DNA from: Pseudomonas putida NBRC 14164
Lineage (GTDB): Bacteria > Pseudomonadota > Gammaproteobacteria > Pseudomonadales > Pseudomonadaceae
DNA length: 64,000 nucleotides
NCBI RefSeq assembly: GCF_000412675.1
Contig: NC_021505.1
Coordinates: 4,892,501-4,956,500, forward strand
Reading direction: 5' to 3'
The translations under genes and the position numbers were made by a program. The notes under the pieces were generated by a model. The model saw nothing but the letters and a program-made list of their open reading frames with translations, made no database searches and had not been told where the DNA came from. Below are positions 47,682-57,400 of this stretch, piece by piece (the first letter of the stretch is position 1; each line of letters begins with the position of its first letter).

Positions 47682-48143
47682 TCAGTGAATTCCGTAGGCA
47701 TGGGTTCCAGGCGCCACGTCCGGCTGGGCAGCGAGTTCGCTGGCCCCGGCATTGTGGCGGTTGAGCAGGCGCTCGGTTCGCGGGTACTGGCCGTACTCGG
47801 CGATGAAATTCAGCAGTTCGGTGTAGGTTCGCCCACTGTGGCGCAGCGCTGCGTCACGCAGCGGCTGGGGCAATCGCGCCTCCTGACTGGCGTGCAGCAG
47901 CCGCTGGTGGGCGGCGCACAAGTAGTCGGCGCTCTCGTGCGGCTGATTCAGGCGCACGTGCAGGTCGGCCAGGTTGTGGTGGGCGATGACGAACACGGCC
48001 ACCGCTTCGTCGACGTCATGCCAGCGCTCGAACAGCACCTGGGCCAGCGCCAGGGCTTGCAGGTAGTGTTCCCGGGCGTCGACCAGCTCGCCTTGTTCGA
48101 ACAGGCGGTTGGCGGTTTCCGTGGTGCGTTTCCAGTGCTGCAT
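47682..48143 (-). CDS. Conserved OrfX-type protein of the fumC-sodA operon
   Basis: 153 residues, helical, with a TPR-like pattern: MQHWKRTTETANRLFEQGELVDAREHYLQALALAQVLF, then HHNLADLHVRLNQPHESADYLCAAHQRL. Known as orfX in P. aeruginosa (between fumC and sodA), function undefined. ATG 48143 follows GGAGAC. Its stop and the sodA start are 1 bp apart, so they are tightly coupled. Confidence 0.85.
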   Translation of the reverse strand: MQHWKRTTETANRLFEQGELVDAREHYLQALALAQVLFERWHDVDEAVAVFVIAHHNLADLHVRLNQPHESADYLCAAHQRLLHASQEARLPQPLRDAALRHSGRTYTELLNFIAEYGQYPRTERLLNRHNAGASELAAQPDVAPGTHAYGIH

Positions 48144-48171
48144 GGGTTGTCTCCTGGGCGGTGACGCAGGG

Positions 48172-49548
48172 TCAGATACCGCCGGCGGTGAGTTTTTCCG
48201 GGTCCAGCAGCGCTTCAAGCTGGTCACGTGACAGGTCGGTGTGCTCCAGCGCCACATCGATGACCGGGCGACCCTGCTTGTAGGCGGTCTTGGCAATTTC
48301 GGCAGCCTTGAGGTAACCGATGATCGGGTTCAGCGCAGTGACCAGGATCGGGTTGCGCGCCAGGGCTTCCTTGAGCTTGGCCTCGTTGACCGTGAAGGTG
48401 GCGATGGCCTTGTCGGCCAGCAAACGGCTGACGTTGGCCATCAGCTCGATGCTCTCCAGCAAGTTGCGGGCGATCACCGGCAGCATCACGTTCAGCTCGA
48501 AGTTGCCGGACTGGCCAGCGACAGCGATGGTCGCGTCATTACCGATCACCTGGGCGGCAACCATGGCGGTGGCCTCCGGGATCACGGGGTTGACCTTGCC
48601 TGGCATGATCGAAGACCCCGGCTGCAAGCCTTGCAGCTCGATTTCGCCCAGGCCGGCCAGTGGGCCGGAGTTCATCCAGCGCAGGTCGTTGGCGATCTTC
48701 ATCAGTGCCACGGCGGTGGTCTTCAGCTGGCCAGACAGCGCCACGGCGGTGTCCTGCGAGCCGATCAGGGCGAACAGGTTCTGCCCTGGGGTGAACTCGA
48801 CCTGGGTCAGGCCGCTGAGCTGTCGGGCGAAACCGGCAGCGAACTGAGGGTGGGCGTTGATGCCCGTACCCACGGCGGTGCCGCCCTGGGCTAGCGCCTG
48901 CAGGCTGGGTAGGGTCGCTTCGATGTGCCCCTTCGCAGCGTTGATCTGTGCCGCCCAGCCATCCAGCACCTGGCTCATGCGCACCGGCATGGCGTCCATC
49001 AAGTGCGTACGGCCCGTTTTCACATACTGGTGCACTTGCGCCGACTTGGTCTCGATCACCTGTACCAAGTGGCTCAGGGCCGGCAGCAACTGTTCGTGCA
49101 AGGCCAGCGCAGCACTGACATGAATGGTGGTGGGGATGATGTCGTTGCTGCTCTGGCCACAGTTGACGTGGTCATTGGCGTTGACAGCGTCACCCAGCAC
49201 GCGGCTTGCCAAGGTAGCAATCACCTCGTTGGCGTTCATGTTCGAGCTGGTGCCGGAGCCGGTCTGGAACACATCCACCGGGAAGTGCTGAATGAAGTCT
49301 TCCGCCAGCAGTTGCTCGACAGCCTTGACGATGGCCTGGCCCTGCGCTGCAGACAGTTGCTCCAGCTCCACGTTGGCCTTGGCGGCAGCAGCTTTGGCCA
49401 GCAACAAGGCACGAATGAACTGGGCCGGCATGCGCAGACCGCTGACCGGGAAGTTGTCGACCGCGCGCTGGGTCTGGGCACCGTACAGGGCCTGGGCCGG
49501 CACCTGCAGCTCACCCATGCTGTCACGCTCGATACGGGTATCACTCAT
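48172..49548 (-). CDS. fumC: Class II fumarate hydratase
   Basis: 458 residues, the iron-free class II fumarase, aspartase/fumarase superfamily. The catalytic signature GSSIMPGKVNP with the mobile loop and GQSSNDIIPT, TGSGTSSNMN are all present. It hydrates fumarate in the citric acid cycle and replaces iron-sulfur fumarases when iron is short. The first ATG pair at 49554/49551 are alternatives to 49548. Overlaps fagA by 8 bp. Confidence 0.96.
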   Translation of the reverse strand: MSDTRIERDSMGELQVPAQALYGAQTQRAVDNFPVSGLRMPAQFIRALLLAKAAAAKANVELEQLSAAQGQAIVKAVEQLLAEDFIQHFPVDVFQTGSGTSSNMNANEVIATLASRVLGDAVNANDHVNCGQSSNDIIPTTIHVSAALALHEQLLPALSHLVQVIETKSAQVHQYVKTGRTHLMDAMPVRMSQVLDGWAAQINAAKGHIEATLPSLQALAQGGTAVGTGINAHPQFAAGFARQLSGLTQVEFTPGQNLFALIGSQDTAVALSGQLKTTAVALMKIANDLRWMNSGPLAGLGEIELQGLQPGSSIMPGKVNPVIPEATAMVAAQVIGNDATIAVAGQSGNFELNVMLPVIARNLLESIELMANVSRLLADKAIATFTVNEAKLKEALARNPILVTALNPIIGYLKAAEIAKTAYKQGRPVIDVALEHTDLSRDQLEALLDPEKLTAGGI

Positions 49549-49933
49549 CATCAAATCCTTGCATCAGTTCATCGGGAGAAATCGACGGCAGCAGACGGCA
49601 ATTGGCCAACTGCAGGGCATAGGGCTGCCAGCGCTGGTTCTGTTCCTGGCGGTCGAGGTTGCGCATGTCCAGCAGCGGGCGCCAGGCCAGGTCCAGGCAC
49701 AGGCAGCGCCAATGCCAGGGCAGCATGCGGTCGCAGGCGGTATCCAGCAGCAGGCGGAAAGAGGTCAGTGCCACCGTCCATGGCGAGGTCTCGGTGCAGC
49801 ACACCAGATAGCGGCCTTCGGCAAGGTAATGCTCGATCAGGCGCGGCTCGTCGGGCTCGAGCGCACAGCGTATGCGCCGGCTGAGCCAGCGCCAGTTTTC
49901 CAGGTAGGGCAGTTCGCGGAGGACGGGTTTCAT
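49541..49933 (-). CDS. fagA: FagA (fumarase-associated gene) protein
   Basis: 130 residues, rich in Trp, Leu and Cys, with no signal peptide. It matches in position and size the fagA gene before fumC in P. aeruginosa, whose function is unknown. The ATG at 49933 lies 22 bp beyond a Fur box. The end overlaps fumC, so it can couple fumC translation. Confidence 0.85.
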   Translation of the reverse strand: MKPVLRELPYLENWRWLSRRIRCALEPDEPRLIEHYLAEGRYLVCCTETSPWTVALTSFRLLLDTACDRMLPWHWRCLCLDLAWRPLLDMRNLDRQEQNQRWQPYALQLANCRLLPSISPDELMQGFDDE

Positions 49934-49955
49934 GAACATCATCGCCGGGGTACTG

Positions 49956-49974
49956 GATAATGATATTCATTATT
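49956..49974 (-). promoter_or_regulatory. Fur box of the fagA operon
   Basis: GATAATGATATTCATTATT differs from the 19-bp Fur consensus (GATAATGATAATCATTATC) at two places. It overlaps the -10 and start of the promoter at 49970-49998, so iron-loaded Fur should block transcription and low iron should release fumC and sodA. Confidence 0.92.
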
Positions 49975-49998
49975 AAGTGATAAACATAATCACTTCAA
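49970..49998 (-). promoter_or_regulatory. Sigma70 promoter of the fagA operon
   Basis: On the minus strand TTGAAG (49998-49993), a 17-base spacer and TAATAA (49975-49970) form a good promoter. Its spacer holds a perfect inverted repeat AAGTGAT-N7-ATCACTT (49975-49995), a possible site for a second regulator besides Fur. Confidence 0.7.
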
Positions 49999-50011
49999 GA
50001 AAAAGGTGATG

Positions 50012-50037
50012 AAAAAAAACCCGGCGCAGGGGCCGGG
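50012..50037 (-). terminator. Intrinsic terminator of pmbA
   Basis: On the minus strand CCCGGC (50037-50032) pairs with GCCGGG (50025-50020), followed by eight T. It separates pmbA from the fagA promoter. Confidence 0.9.
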
Positions 50038-50069
50038 TCTTCATTTATCTGAGCAGTACAGGTTGATGA

Positions 50070-51416
50070 TCAGCTACCAGCAACAGTCATCCGTTCGATC
50101 AGAACCGAGCCTGTATGGATGTTGCTGCGGGTTTCCAGATCGCTGCCAATCGCAACAATCTGCTGGAACATATCCTTCATATTGCCGGCAATGGTCACTT
50201 CCTGCACAGCATGCTGAATCTCGCCATTTTCGACCCAGAAGCCGGCCGCACCACGGGAGTAATCCCCCGTCACCATATTCAGCCCATGCCCCATCAACTC
50301 AGTCACCAGCAGCCCGCGCCCCATACGGCGGATCAATGCGGCCTGGTCTTCCACACCGTGAGTGACAAACAGGTTATGCACGCCACCGGAGTTGGCCGTG
50401 CTAGGCAAGCCCAGCTTGCGCCCGGAATAGGTGCCCAGCAGGTACGACACCAGCTCGCCTTTGTCGACGAACGGCTTGGCATAGGTAGCCAGGCCATCAC
50501 CGTCGAATGCCGCGCTACCCAGTGCCCGTGGGATATGGGGGCGCTCGTCAAGGGTAAGCCAGGAGGGGAACAGGCGTTGCCCAATGGTGCCTTCAAGGAA
50601 CGACGACTTGCGGTAAAGGTTGCCGCCGGAAATGGCCGAGAGGAAACTGCCGAACAGGCCACCGGCCAGCTCGGCGGAGAACAGCACCGGTACCTCGCAG
50701 GTCGGTACCGGGCGTGCGCCCAAACGGCTGGCTGCGCGCTGGGCAGCGCGGGCGCCGATACTGCGCGGGTCGGCCAGCAGGTTGCCCTGGCGGTTCACGT
50801 CGTACCAGTAGTCACGCTGCATCTGCCCGTCGCCTTCAGCGATCATCACGCAGCTCAGGCTGTGCCGGGTCGAAGCATAACTGCCGATGAAGCCATGGCT
50901 GTTGCCATACACCCGGCAGCCCTGGTGGGTATTGAGTGTGGTGCCATCGGCGTTGAGAATGCGCGGGTCTTCATCGAACGCCGCAGCCTCGCAGGCCAGG
51001 GCCATTTCGATGGCCTTTTCAGGCTCCATGGCCCAGTCGTGATAGAGGTCCAGATCCGGGATTTCGCGGGCCATCAACGCCGCGTCGGCCAGGCCTGAGC
51101 ATTCGTCCTCGGAGGTATGCTTGGCAATGGCCAACGCTGCGGAGACGGTCTCGCGGATCGCGTCCCGGCCACTGGCCGAGGTGCTGGCCGAGCCTTTGCG
51201 CTGGCCAACATAAAGGGTGATACCAAAGCCCTGGTCGCGGTTGAACTCGACCGTTTCGACCTCACGCTGGCGTACCGTGGTGGACAGGCCTTGCTCCAGC
51301 GACACCGCCACTTCGCAGGCGGTGGCCCCCTGGCGGCGCGCCTCGGCAATGATCTCCTCGACCTGCTCCTGCAATGCTGGCAGGTCTTTCGGACCTACGC
51401 TCTGGACTGCACTCAT
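50070..51416 (-). CDS. pmbA: Metalloprotease PmbA (TldE)
   Basis: 448 residues, TldD/PmbA family. PmbA lacks the HExxxH zinc motif and forms a heterodimer with TldD (gene at 52183) that degrades unfolded peptides, matures microcin B17 and processes some peptide-type antitoxins or PQQ-like precursors. The sequence has the family LPALQEQVEEIIAEARRQGATACEVAVSLEQGLSTTVRQ opening. ATG 51416 is favoured over 51428. Divergent to darP. Confidence 0.93.
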   Translation of the reverse strand: MSAVQSVGPKDLPALQEQVEEIIAEARRQGATACEVAVSLEQGLSTTVRQREVETVEFNRDQGFGITLYVGQRKGSASTSASGRDAIRETVSAALAIAKHTSEDECSGLADAALMAREIPDLDLYHDWAMEPEKAIEMALACEAAAFDEDPRILNADGTTLNTHQGCRVYGNSHGFIGSYASTRHSLSCVMIAEGDGQMQRDYWYDVNRQGNLLADPRSIGARAAQRAASRLGARPVPTCEVPVLFSAELAGGLFGSFLSAISGGNLYRKSSFLEGTIGQRLFPSWLTLDERPHIPRALGSAAFDGDGLATYAKPFVDKGELVSYLLGTYSGRKLGLPSTANSGGVHNLFVTHGVEDQAALIRRMGRGLLVTELMGHGLNMVTGDYSRGAAGFWVENGEIQHAVQEVTIAGNMKDMFQQIVAIGSDLETRSNIHTGSVLIERMTVAGS

Positions 51417-51525
51417 GGTTCTCTCCACTAAAATTCTGCGTACGGCTTGGGGTCATTCTACGACCGGGCCGGACAAGCGGCCCCCGACTGGTTATCATGG
51501 CGACGATTTCTAGCGGACTGCCACC

Positions 51526-52044
51526 ATGGTTGATTCAAACGACGCCTACGACGGCGAAAAAAGCAAAACCCAGATCAAGCGCGAACTGCATGAGCTGGTT
51601 GAACTCGGCGAGCGCCTCACTACGCTCAAGGCCGACACTCTGGCGCGTCTGCCGTTGACCGACGAGCTACGCAAGGCCCTGGCCGAGGCTTCCAAGCACA
51701 CCGCTCACGGTGCCCGCAAACGCCACATGTCGTTTGTCGGCAAGCTGATGCGCGTGCAGGACCTGGATGCCATCCACGCCTTGCTTGAGCAGATGGACAG
51801 CTCGACCCGCCAGTACAACGAGCGCTTCCACGGTCTGGAGCGCTGGCGCGACCGGCTCATCGACGGTAATGACGAAGACCTCGAGCGTTTCGTCAACGAA
51901 TACCCCGAGACCGATCGCCAGCAACTACGCTCGCTGATCCGGCATGCCCAGCACGAAAAAGCGCGTAACAAGCCGCCTGCTGCTGCACGCAAGGTGTTCA
52001 AGTACATCCGCGACCTCGACGAGTTACAGCGCGGTTTGCGCTGA
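51526..52044 (+). CDS. darP: Ribosome biogenesis protein DarP (YjgA, DUF615)
   Basis: 172 residues, charged and helical. KTQIKRELHELVELGERLTTLKADTLARLPL and ARKRHMSFVGKLMR are the DUF615 signatures. YjgA/DarP associates with late 50S particles and helps peptidyl-transferase centre maturation. It stands between pmbA and tldD but on the opposite strand, 109 bp from pmbA. Confidence 0.93.
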   Translation: MVDSNDAYDGEKSKTQIKRELHELVELGERLTTLKADTLARLPLTDELRKALAEASKHTAHGARKRHMSFVGKLMRVQDLDAIHALLEQMDSSTRQYNERFHGLERWRDRLIDGNDEDLERFVNEYPETDRQQLRSLIRHAQHEKARNKPPAAARKVFKYIRDLDELQRGLR

Positions 52045-52050
52045 GCCCCT

Positions 52051-52173
52051 GGGGCCGCTGTGCGGCCCAATCGCGACACAAGGCCGCTCCCACAGTATTC
52101 GCGCAGCCATTCCTGCATGGCGCAGCCCCTGTGGGAGCGGCCTTGCGTCGCGAAAGGACCGCAAAGCGGTCCA
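52051..52173. repeat. REP pair between darP and tldD
   Basis: Two facing REP units, about 52051-52094 and 52129-52173, with GCGACACAAGGCCGCTCC and the complement, and flanking GGGGCCGC/GCGGTCC hairpins, between convergent genes. Confidence 0.82.
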
Positions 52174-52182
52174 AGATGGCCA

Positions 52183-53622
52183 TCACGCCCCGGTACCGCC
52201 CACGGTAATCGCGTCCAGCTTCAAAGTCGGCTGCCCTACTCCTACGGGTACCGACTGCCCGTCCTTGCCGCACGTCCCTACCCCGCTGTCCAGCGCCAGG
52301 TCGTTACCGACCATCGACACCCGGCTCATCGCCTCCGGGCCATTGCCAATCAGGGTCGCACCCTTGACCGGCGCGGTAATCTTGCCGTCTTCGATCAGGT
52401 AGGCCTCACTGGTCGAGAACACGAACTTGCCACTGGTGATGTCCACCTGGCCACCGCCCAGGTTGGCGCAATAGATGCCCTTCTTCACCGACGCGATGAT
52501 TTCCTGCGGGTCGCTTTCGCCTGCACGCATGTAGGTGTTGGTCATGCGGGGCATCGGCAGGTGCGCGTAGGATTCACGGCGACCGTTGCCGGTCAACGCC
52601 ATGCCCATCAGGCGTGCGTTGAGCTTGTCCTGCATGTACCCCTTGAGCACACCGTTCTCGATCAGCGTGGTGCATTCGGTCGGAGTGCCTTCGTCATCCA
52701 CGCTCAGTGAGCCACGGCGGCCTTCGAGCGTGCCATCGTCAACGATGGTGCACAGGCTCGATGCCACCTTCTCGCCAATGCGGCCGCTGAACGCCGAACT
52801 GCCTTTGCGGTTGAAGTCACCCTCCAGGCCATGGCCTACAGCCTCGTGCAGCAACACGCCCGACCAGCCCGAGCCCAGTACAACCGGCAAGGTGCCTGCA
52901 GGTGCCGGGATCGCCTCAAGGTTTACCAGCGCCTGGCGCAATGCCTCGCGGGCATAGCCCATTACCCGTTCTTCGGTGAAGAAACGGTAGTCGGTACGCC
53001 CGCCACCGCCCTGCCCGCCGCGCTCGCGACGGCCATTCTGTTCGACGATGACGCTGACGTTGAAGCGCACCAGCGGGCGCACGTCGGCAGCCAGGCTGCC
53101 ATCGGCCGCAGCGATCAGGATGCGCTCCCAGACCCCGGCCATGCTCACGCTGACTTGCTGGATGCGCGGGTCCAGGGCGCGGGTGGCGACATCGACACGC
53201 TTGAGCAGCTCGACCTTTTCGGCACGGCTGAGTACATCCAGCGGGTTGTCTGCGGCATACAGGGCGGCCACTTCCTGACTGCGGAAAGCCTGGACCGTGC
53301 CATTCTGCCCGGCACGTGAAATCGAACGGGCGGCACGCGCCGCCGAGGTCAATGCCTCGTGGTTGATCGCATTGCTGTAGGCGAAGCCGGTCTTTTCACC
53401 GGACTGGGCACGTACGCCCACGCCCTGGTCCAGGTTGAAGCTGCCCTCTTTGACGATGCCGTCTTCCAGCGCCCAGGTTTCCGAGATCTGGCCCTGGAAA
53501 TACAGGTCGGCGGCGTCGATGCCGGGGCCGGCCAACTCACCCAGTACGCTCTGCAGGCTGTCCAGGGTCAAGCCGCCTGGGGCCAGGAGCTGCTCACTGA
53601 CGGTGGATAACATCTGGCTCAT
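52183..53622 (-). CDS. tldD: Metalloprotease TldD
   Basis: 479 residues. The zinc-binding HExxxH is at 259-264 (HEAVGHGLEGD), with a Cys near the end as third ligand in the family. It forms the active half of the TldD/TldE(PmbA) protease. ATG 53622 is preceded by CGGAG; a GTG two codons upstream is an alternative. Last gene of the series mreB...yhdP-nit-tldD. Confidence 0.94.
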   Translation of the reverse strand: MSQMLSTVSEQLLAPGGLTLDSLQSVLGELAGPGIDAADLYFQGQISETWALEDGIVKEGSFNLDQGVGVRAQSGEKTGFAYSNAINHEALTSAARAARSISRAGQNGTVQAFRSQEVAALYAADNPLDVLSRAEKVELLKRVDVATRALDPRIQQVSVSMAGVWERILIAAADGSLAADVRPLVRFNVSVIVEQNGRRERGGQGGGGRTDYRFFTEERVMGYAREALRQALVNLEAIPAPAGTLPVVLGSGWSGVLLHEAVGHGLEGDFNRKGSSAFSGRIGEKVASSLCTIVDDGTLEGRRGSLSVDDEGTPTECTTLIENGVLKGYMQDKLNARLMGMALTGNGRRESYAHLPMPRMTNTYMRAGESDPQEIIASVKKGIYCANLGGGQVDITSGKFVFSTSEAYLIEDGKITAPVKGATLIGNGPEAMSRVSMVGNDLALDSGVGTCGKDGQSVPVGVGQPTLKLDAITVGGTGA

Positions 53623-53624
53623 AG

Positions 53625-54476
53625 TCACTCCGAGGTGTGCGCAGGCCGCAACGCGCCCTGCGAGAAAAAGCGCCGGTGCGATACCACCGGCATGCGCGCC
53701 CGGATGGACGCTTGTTCTTCAATGTCGCGCTCGGCAAGCAGTACTGCTTCACCTTGCGCCTGTTCTGCGACGATGCGCCCCCAAGGGTCGACGATCGACG
53801 CATGGCCATGGGTTTCCCGAGGCCCTGGATGGGTGCCGCCCTGCGCCGCAGCCAGCAGGTAGCACTGGGTTTCGATTGCGCGGGCGCGTACCAGCACCTC
53901 CCAATGTGCCGCGCCTGTGACGGCAGTGAAGGCCGCTGGGGCAGTGATCAGTTCCGCGCCGGCCTCGCGCAGTGCGCTGTACAGCTCAGGAAAGCGCAAG
54001 TCGTAGCACACGCTAAGCCCCAGCCGCCCAACCGGCGTGTCAGCCACCACCACCTGGGCGCCATGGGCGTAGTCATCCGACTCACGGTACCGAACGCGAT
54101 TGTCGGCAACGTCCACGTCGAACAGATGCAGCTTGTCATAGCGTGCCGCCACCTCGCCGTGTTCGTCGATCAGTAGCGAGCAGGCATGCGCCTTGGCCTG
54201 GGGCTGGCCGACCGGAGGCAAGGGCAAGGTACCGGCCACAATCCATAACTTGAGGTCGCGGGCGGTGCGTTTCAACCATGGCAGGATCGGCCCTTCGCCC
54301 AATGCTTCGGCGCGGCCGATGGCAGCGGCGTCCTTGCGGCCCATGGCGGCGAAGTTTTCCGGCAGTACCGCCAGCCGTGCGCCGCCAGATGCGGCCTGCT
54401 CCAACAGGGCACCGGCACGCTGCAGGTTAGCCAGCACATCATCCTGGCTGACCATCTGGATTACCGCTGCCTTCAT
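53625..54476 (-). CDS. Carbon-nitrogen hydrolase, Nit1-like omega-amidase
   Basis: 283 residues, nitrilase superfamily with the catalytic triad Glu40 (LPENFA), Lys115 (YDKLHLF) and Cys157 (VCYDLRFPE). The family members closest in pattern are deaminated-glutathione amidases, which repair a transaminase by-product. The ATG at 54476 is used; a second ATG is two codons upstream. The 2-bp gap to tldD and 8-bp gap from yhdP imply one transcript. Confidence 0.9.
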   Translation of the reverse strand: MKAAVIQMVSQDDVLANLQRAGALLEQAASGGARLAVLPENFAAMGRKDAAAIGRAEALGEGPILPWLKRTARDLKLWIVAGTLPLPPVGQPQAKAHACSLLIDEHGEVAARYDKLHLFDVDVADNRVRYRESDDYAHGAQVVVADTPVGRLGLSVCYDLRFPELYSALREAGAELITAPAAFTAVTGAAHWEVLVRARAIETQCYLLAAAQGGTHPGPRETHGHASIVDPWGRIVAEQAQGEAVLLAERDIEEQASIRARMPVVSHRRFFSQGALRPAHTSE

Positions 54477-54484
54477 GGGCACTC

Positions 54485-57400
54485 CTAGCGGGATTTCTCG
54501 AAAGGTTTCACAAATGTGATTCTAGGCTCTTTCCACGGCCCTTCGACACGGTAGTGCACGCTGGCAAAGCGCGACACGCGGTCACCGATCAAGCGGTCGA
54601 CCAGGAACAGCGCACCGCCTACGGCCGGCGCGCCGATAATCAGTGCAGCCAGCGGCAGGTTGTTGGTCACCGGCAGGCTCACCTGCAGGTTGGCATCGAC
54701 CCGGTCGCGCACCATGTCCAGGGTGCCCTCCAGCTCAAAGTTGCTCGACGGGCCAGTGACACTGATCGGCTCGCGGGTCACATAGACACCGTCACTGGCA
54801 ACCAGCAGGCCTTTGACCCGGTCGTAGGCCAAGCCCTTTTCGAACAGGTCGGAGAAGTCCAGGCGCAGGCGCCGGCCAATGGAGTTGAAGTTGAGCAGGC
54901 CGAACACGCGCAGTGCCTGTGCACTGCCTTCGACTTCGACGAACTGGCCGGTGCGCAGCGCCGCGTCCATGCTGCCAGAGAAGCGCTTCAGGCCCACCGC
55001 AGCGGGCGAACCCGGCCAGCGACCGTCCACATCCAGGCGGAAGTCACGGCTGGTCACAGTCGGAGCGAAGCCCCAGGCCTTGAGCACATCGGCCAGGTTC
55101 TTGCCGTCCAGGCGCCCTTTGTACCAGCTGCTGGTGCGGCCCTGCTCACCCTCCCAGCCGCCACCGCCGTCGATGCGCAGCCCTTTGAAGTCGAGGTCGA
55201 TATCGCTGGCGGTCACGCCCCGCGCTGTCGGTCTCAATTTGATCGCCGCGCTGCCGAACAGGTCGTCGCCGCGGTAAAGCTTGTCGATGCTCAAATCCAG
55301 CGCCGGTACCTTGCGCGGGTCGAACGAGGCCAACGGGTCCGGGCCCTCTTCGGCCTGAGCCTGGGCAGGGTCGGCAGCGGGCAGGCGCAGGGTCTGCATA
55401 CGCACGACCATTGGCGCACCCTTGGCATCCGGCACGCGGGCGTTGCCAATCACTTCCTTGCTGTCCAGGCGCAGGTCCCAGGCCGGGCCGCCACGGGCCA
55501 TCCGCACCACGGCCTGGTTCAGGTCCATGCCGAAGGCTTTCAGCTGGCCGATGCTCAGGTCGACACTTTGCAGGTTCTGTCGCGCGCTGCCACCTGGGTC
55601 GTCACCGGCAAGCCGGGCCGCCTGTTCTTGCCAAGGCGCCAGGTCCAGCGACTCCAGGCGCCCGCGTACCCGCAAACCCTGCCCAGTTGGGAGTTGGGCG
55701 TCACCAGTGCCCAACAGCAATTCACCACGCCCCTGCATGAGCTTGTCGGCCGGTGCGGCGTAGGCAAAGCGTGCAAGGTCGGTGTAAGCGGCATCGAACC
55801 GCCGCTCCTGGCCTTGCAGGCTCATGCTGAAACGGCTGTCGCGGGTGTCTGCTGCGGCTTTGCCGAAGGGCGCCGGCAGGTCGATGGCCAAGCCCTTCAG
55901 GTTCGAGTTGACGCTCAGTCGGTTGTCCCGGCTACCCAGGCTGAGTTGCAACTGGTAAGGCAGGTCACCGGACGCCGGCAAGGCCTGTTTGAACTGCAGC
56001 CAGTCGGTCAGTGCCTTGAGCGATACCTGGCCATTGGCTTCGATGCGCGTCTGCATCTGCCCCGGCTGGCCTTCGGCAGTAATTTGCGCCGTCACCGGCT
56101 TGCCGAACGCCTGCAGGCTGATGCCCTTGCCACTTAGGCCTTTGTCAAAATCGAAGCTGAAATCACCCTTCAAGCGGCTCAACTCCAGGCTGGGCGGGGC
56201 AACTTTCAGGCGCGCATCGCTGGTGGCGAAATCCACCTGCACTTTCGGCCGTTCCCCATGAGCCAGCGGGATGTCGAGCTTGACCTTGCCCTTCAACGGC
56301 CCCTCGCCCTCCCAGCCGGCGAAGATCTCGCCCGTGCCGATCGGCGCTTCCTTGAGTATTTTCAGGCCATCGCCCAGGCTGCCGTCGAAGTCGCCATCCA
56401 GGTACAGGCGGCTGTGCTGCTCACCCTCGACATGCGGGATATCAACGCTGACATCGCTCACCCTGGTGTCGAGCAACAGGCCACGCTGGGCCTTGATGCG
56501 CACACCGCTGTCCTCGATGAACACATCGCCATCTACGTGCTGCACCTGCGGCCAGCCAGGCTGGAAGTCCAGGGCCGCGTCCCGCACCTTGAAAAACAGG
56601 CTGATGCTGCGAGCCTCCGGTGCGGCGCCATGATTCAGCGAGCCCTGGTACTGGAAGTAACCCTCATCCACCGTGCCTTTGACGATGGCGCTGCGCAGCC
56701 ATTCGTCGAGGGCCGGGCTGAGCACCTCGGGCAGGTACTTGGCGGTGTAGCGGCCATCGCCCTCGGTGAGGCCGACACGCAGGTCCATGTAGTCCTCGCG
56801 GCCTTCCTCGAACAACAGGCGGATAAGGAAGTCACCCGCAATCTTGCCCTCCTCGCCCAACACCTTGAGGTAAGGCGCAACCAGGGTGAAGCCTTCCTTG
56901 TCCAGCGCCCAGGTCAGGCGCGCATTGGCTTTCTGGTAGTGCCAGGGTTTGGCGAAGATCGGGTACAGGTGCAGCATGAACGCATCGGTATCCAGGCGCA
57001 GTTCACCATGCCCCAGGTCGCCGCTGATGCTGCCGCTGACGTTACCGGCAGCCGGGGCACCGTGATAGGCATCGAAGCCGACCTTCTCCAGGTTGGCGTC
57101 GAATTGCAGGCGCTGGTCACCCTCGGCCTTGGGCCGGGCCTCCAGCCGTACATTGCGCAACGCGCCGGTTACTTTCAGGCCATCGACTACTGCCATGACA
57201 TTGTCAGGCAGCGGTGCCAGGGCTTCGATCAGCGGGGTAAGGGGCGTAAGGTGCAGCCGGTCGGCCTGCAGCTTCCAGCTTTCATCGGCAGCGCTCTGGC
57301 CGGGGCGCTGCTGCAACTGCAGGTGCGACTCCCAGCGGGTCTTGCCGATGTCCATGGCCAGGGAGTCGACCACTACATCAAAGCCTTGGGCCTGGCGCTG

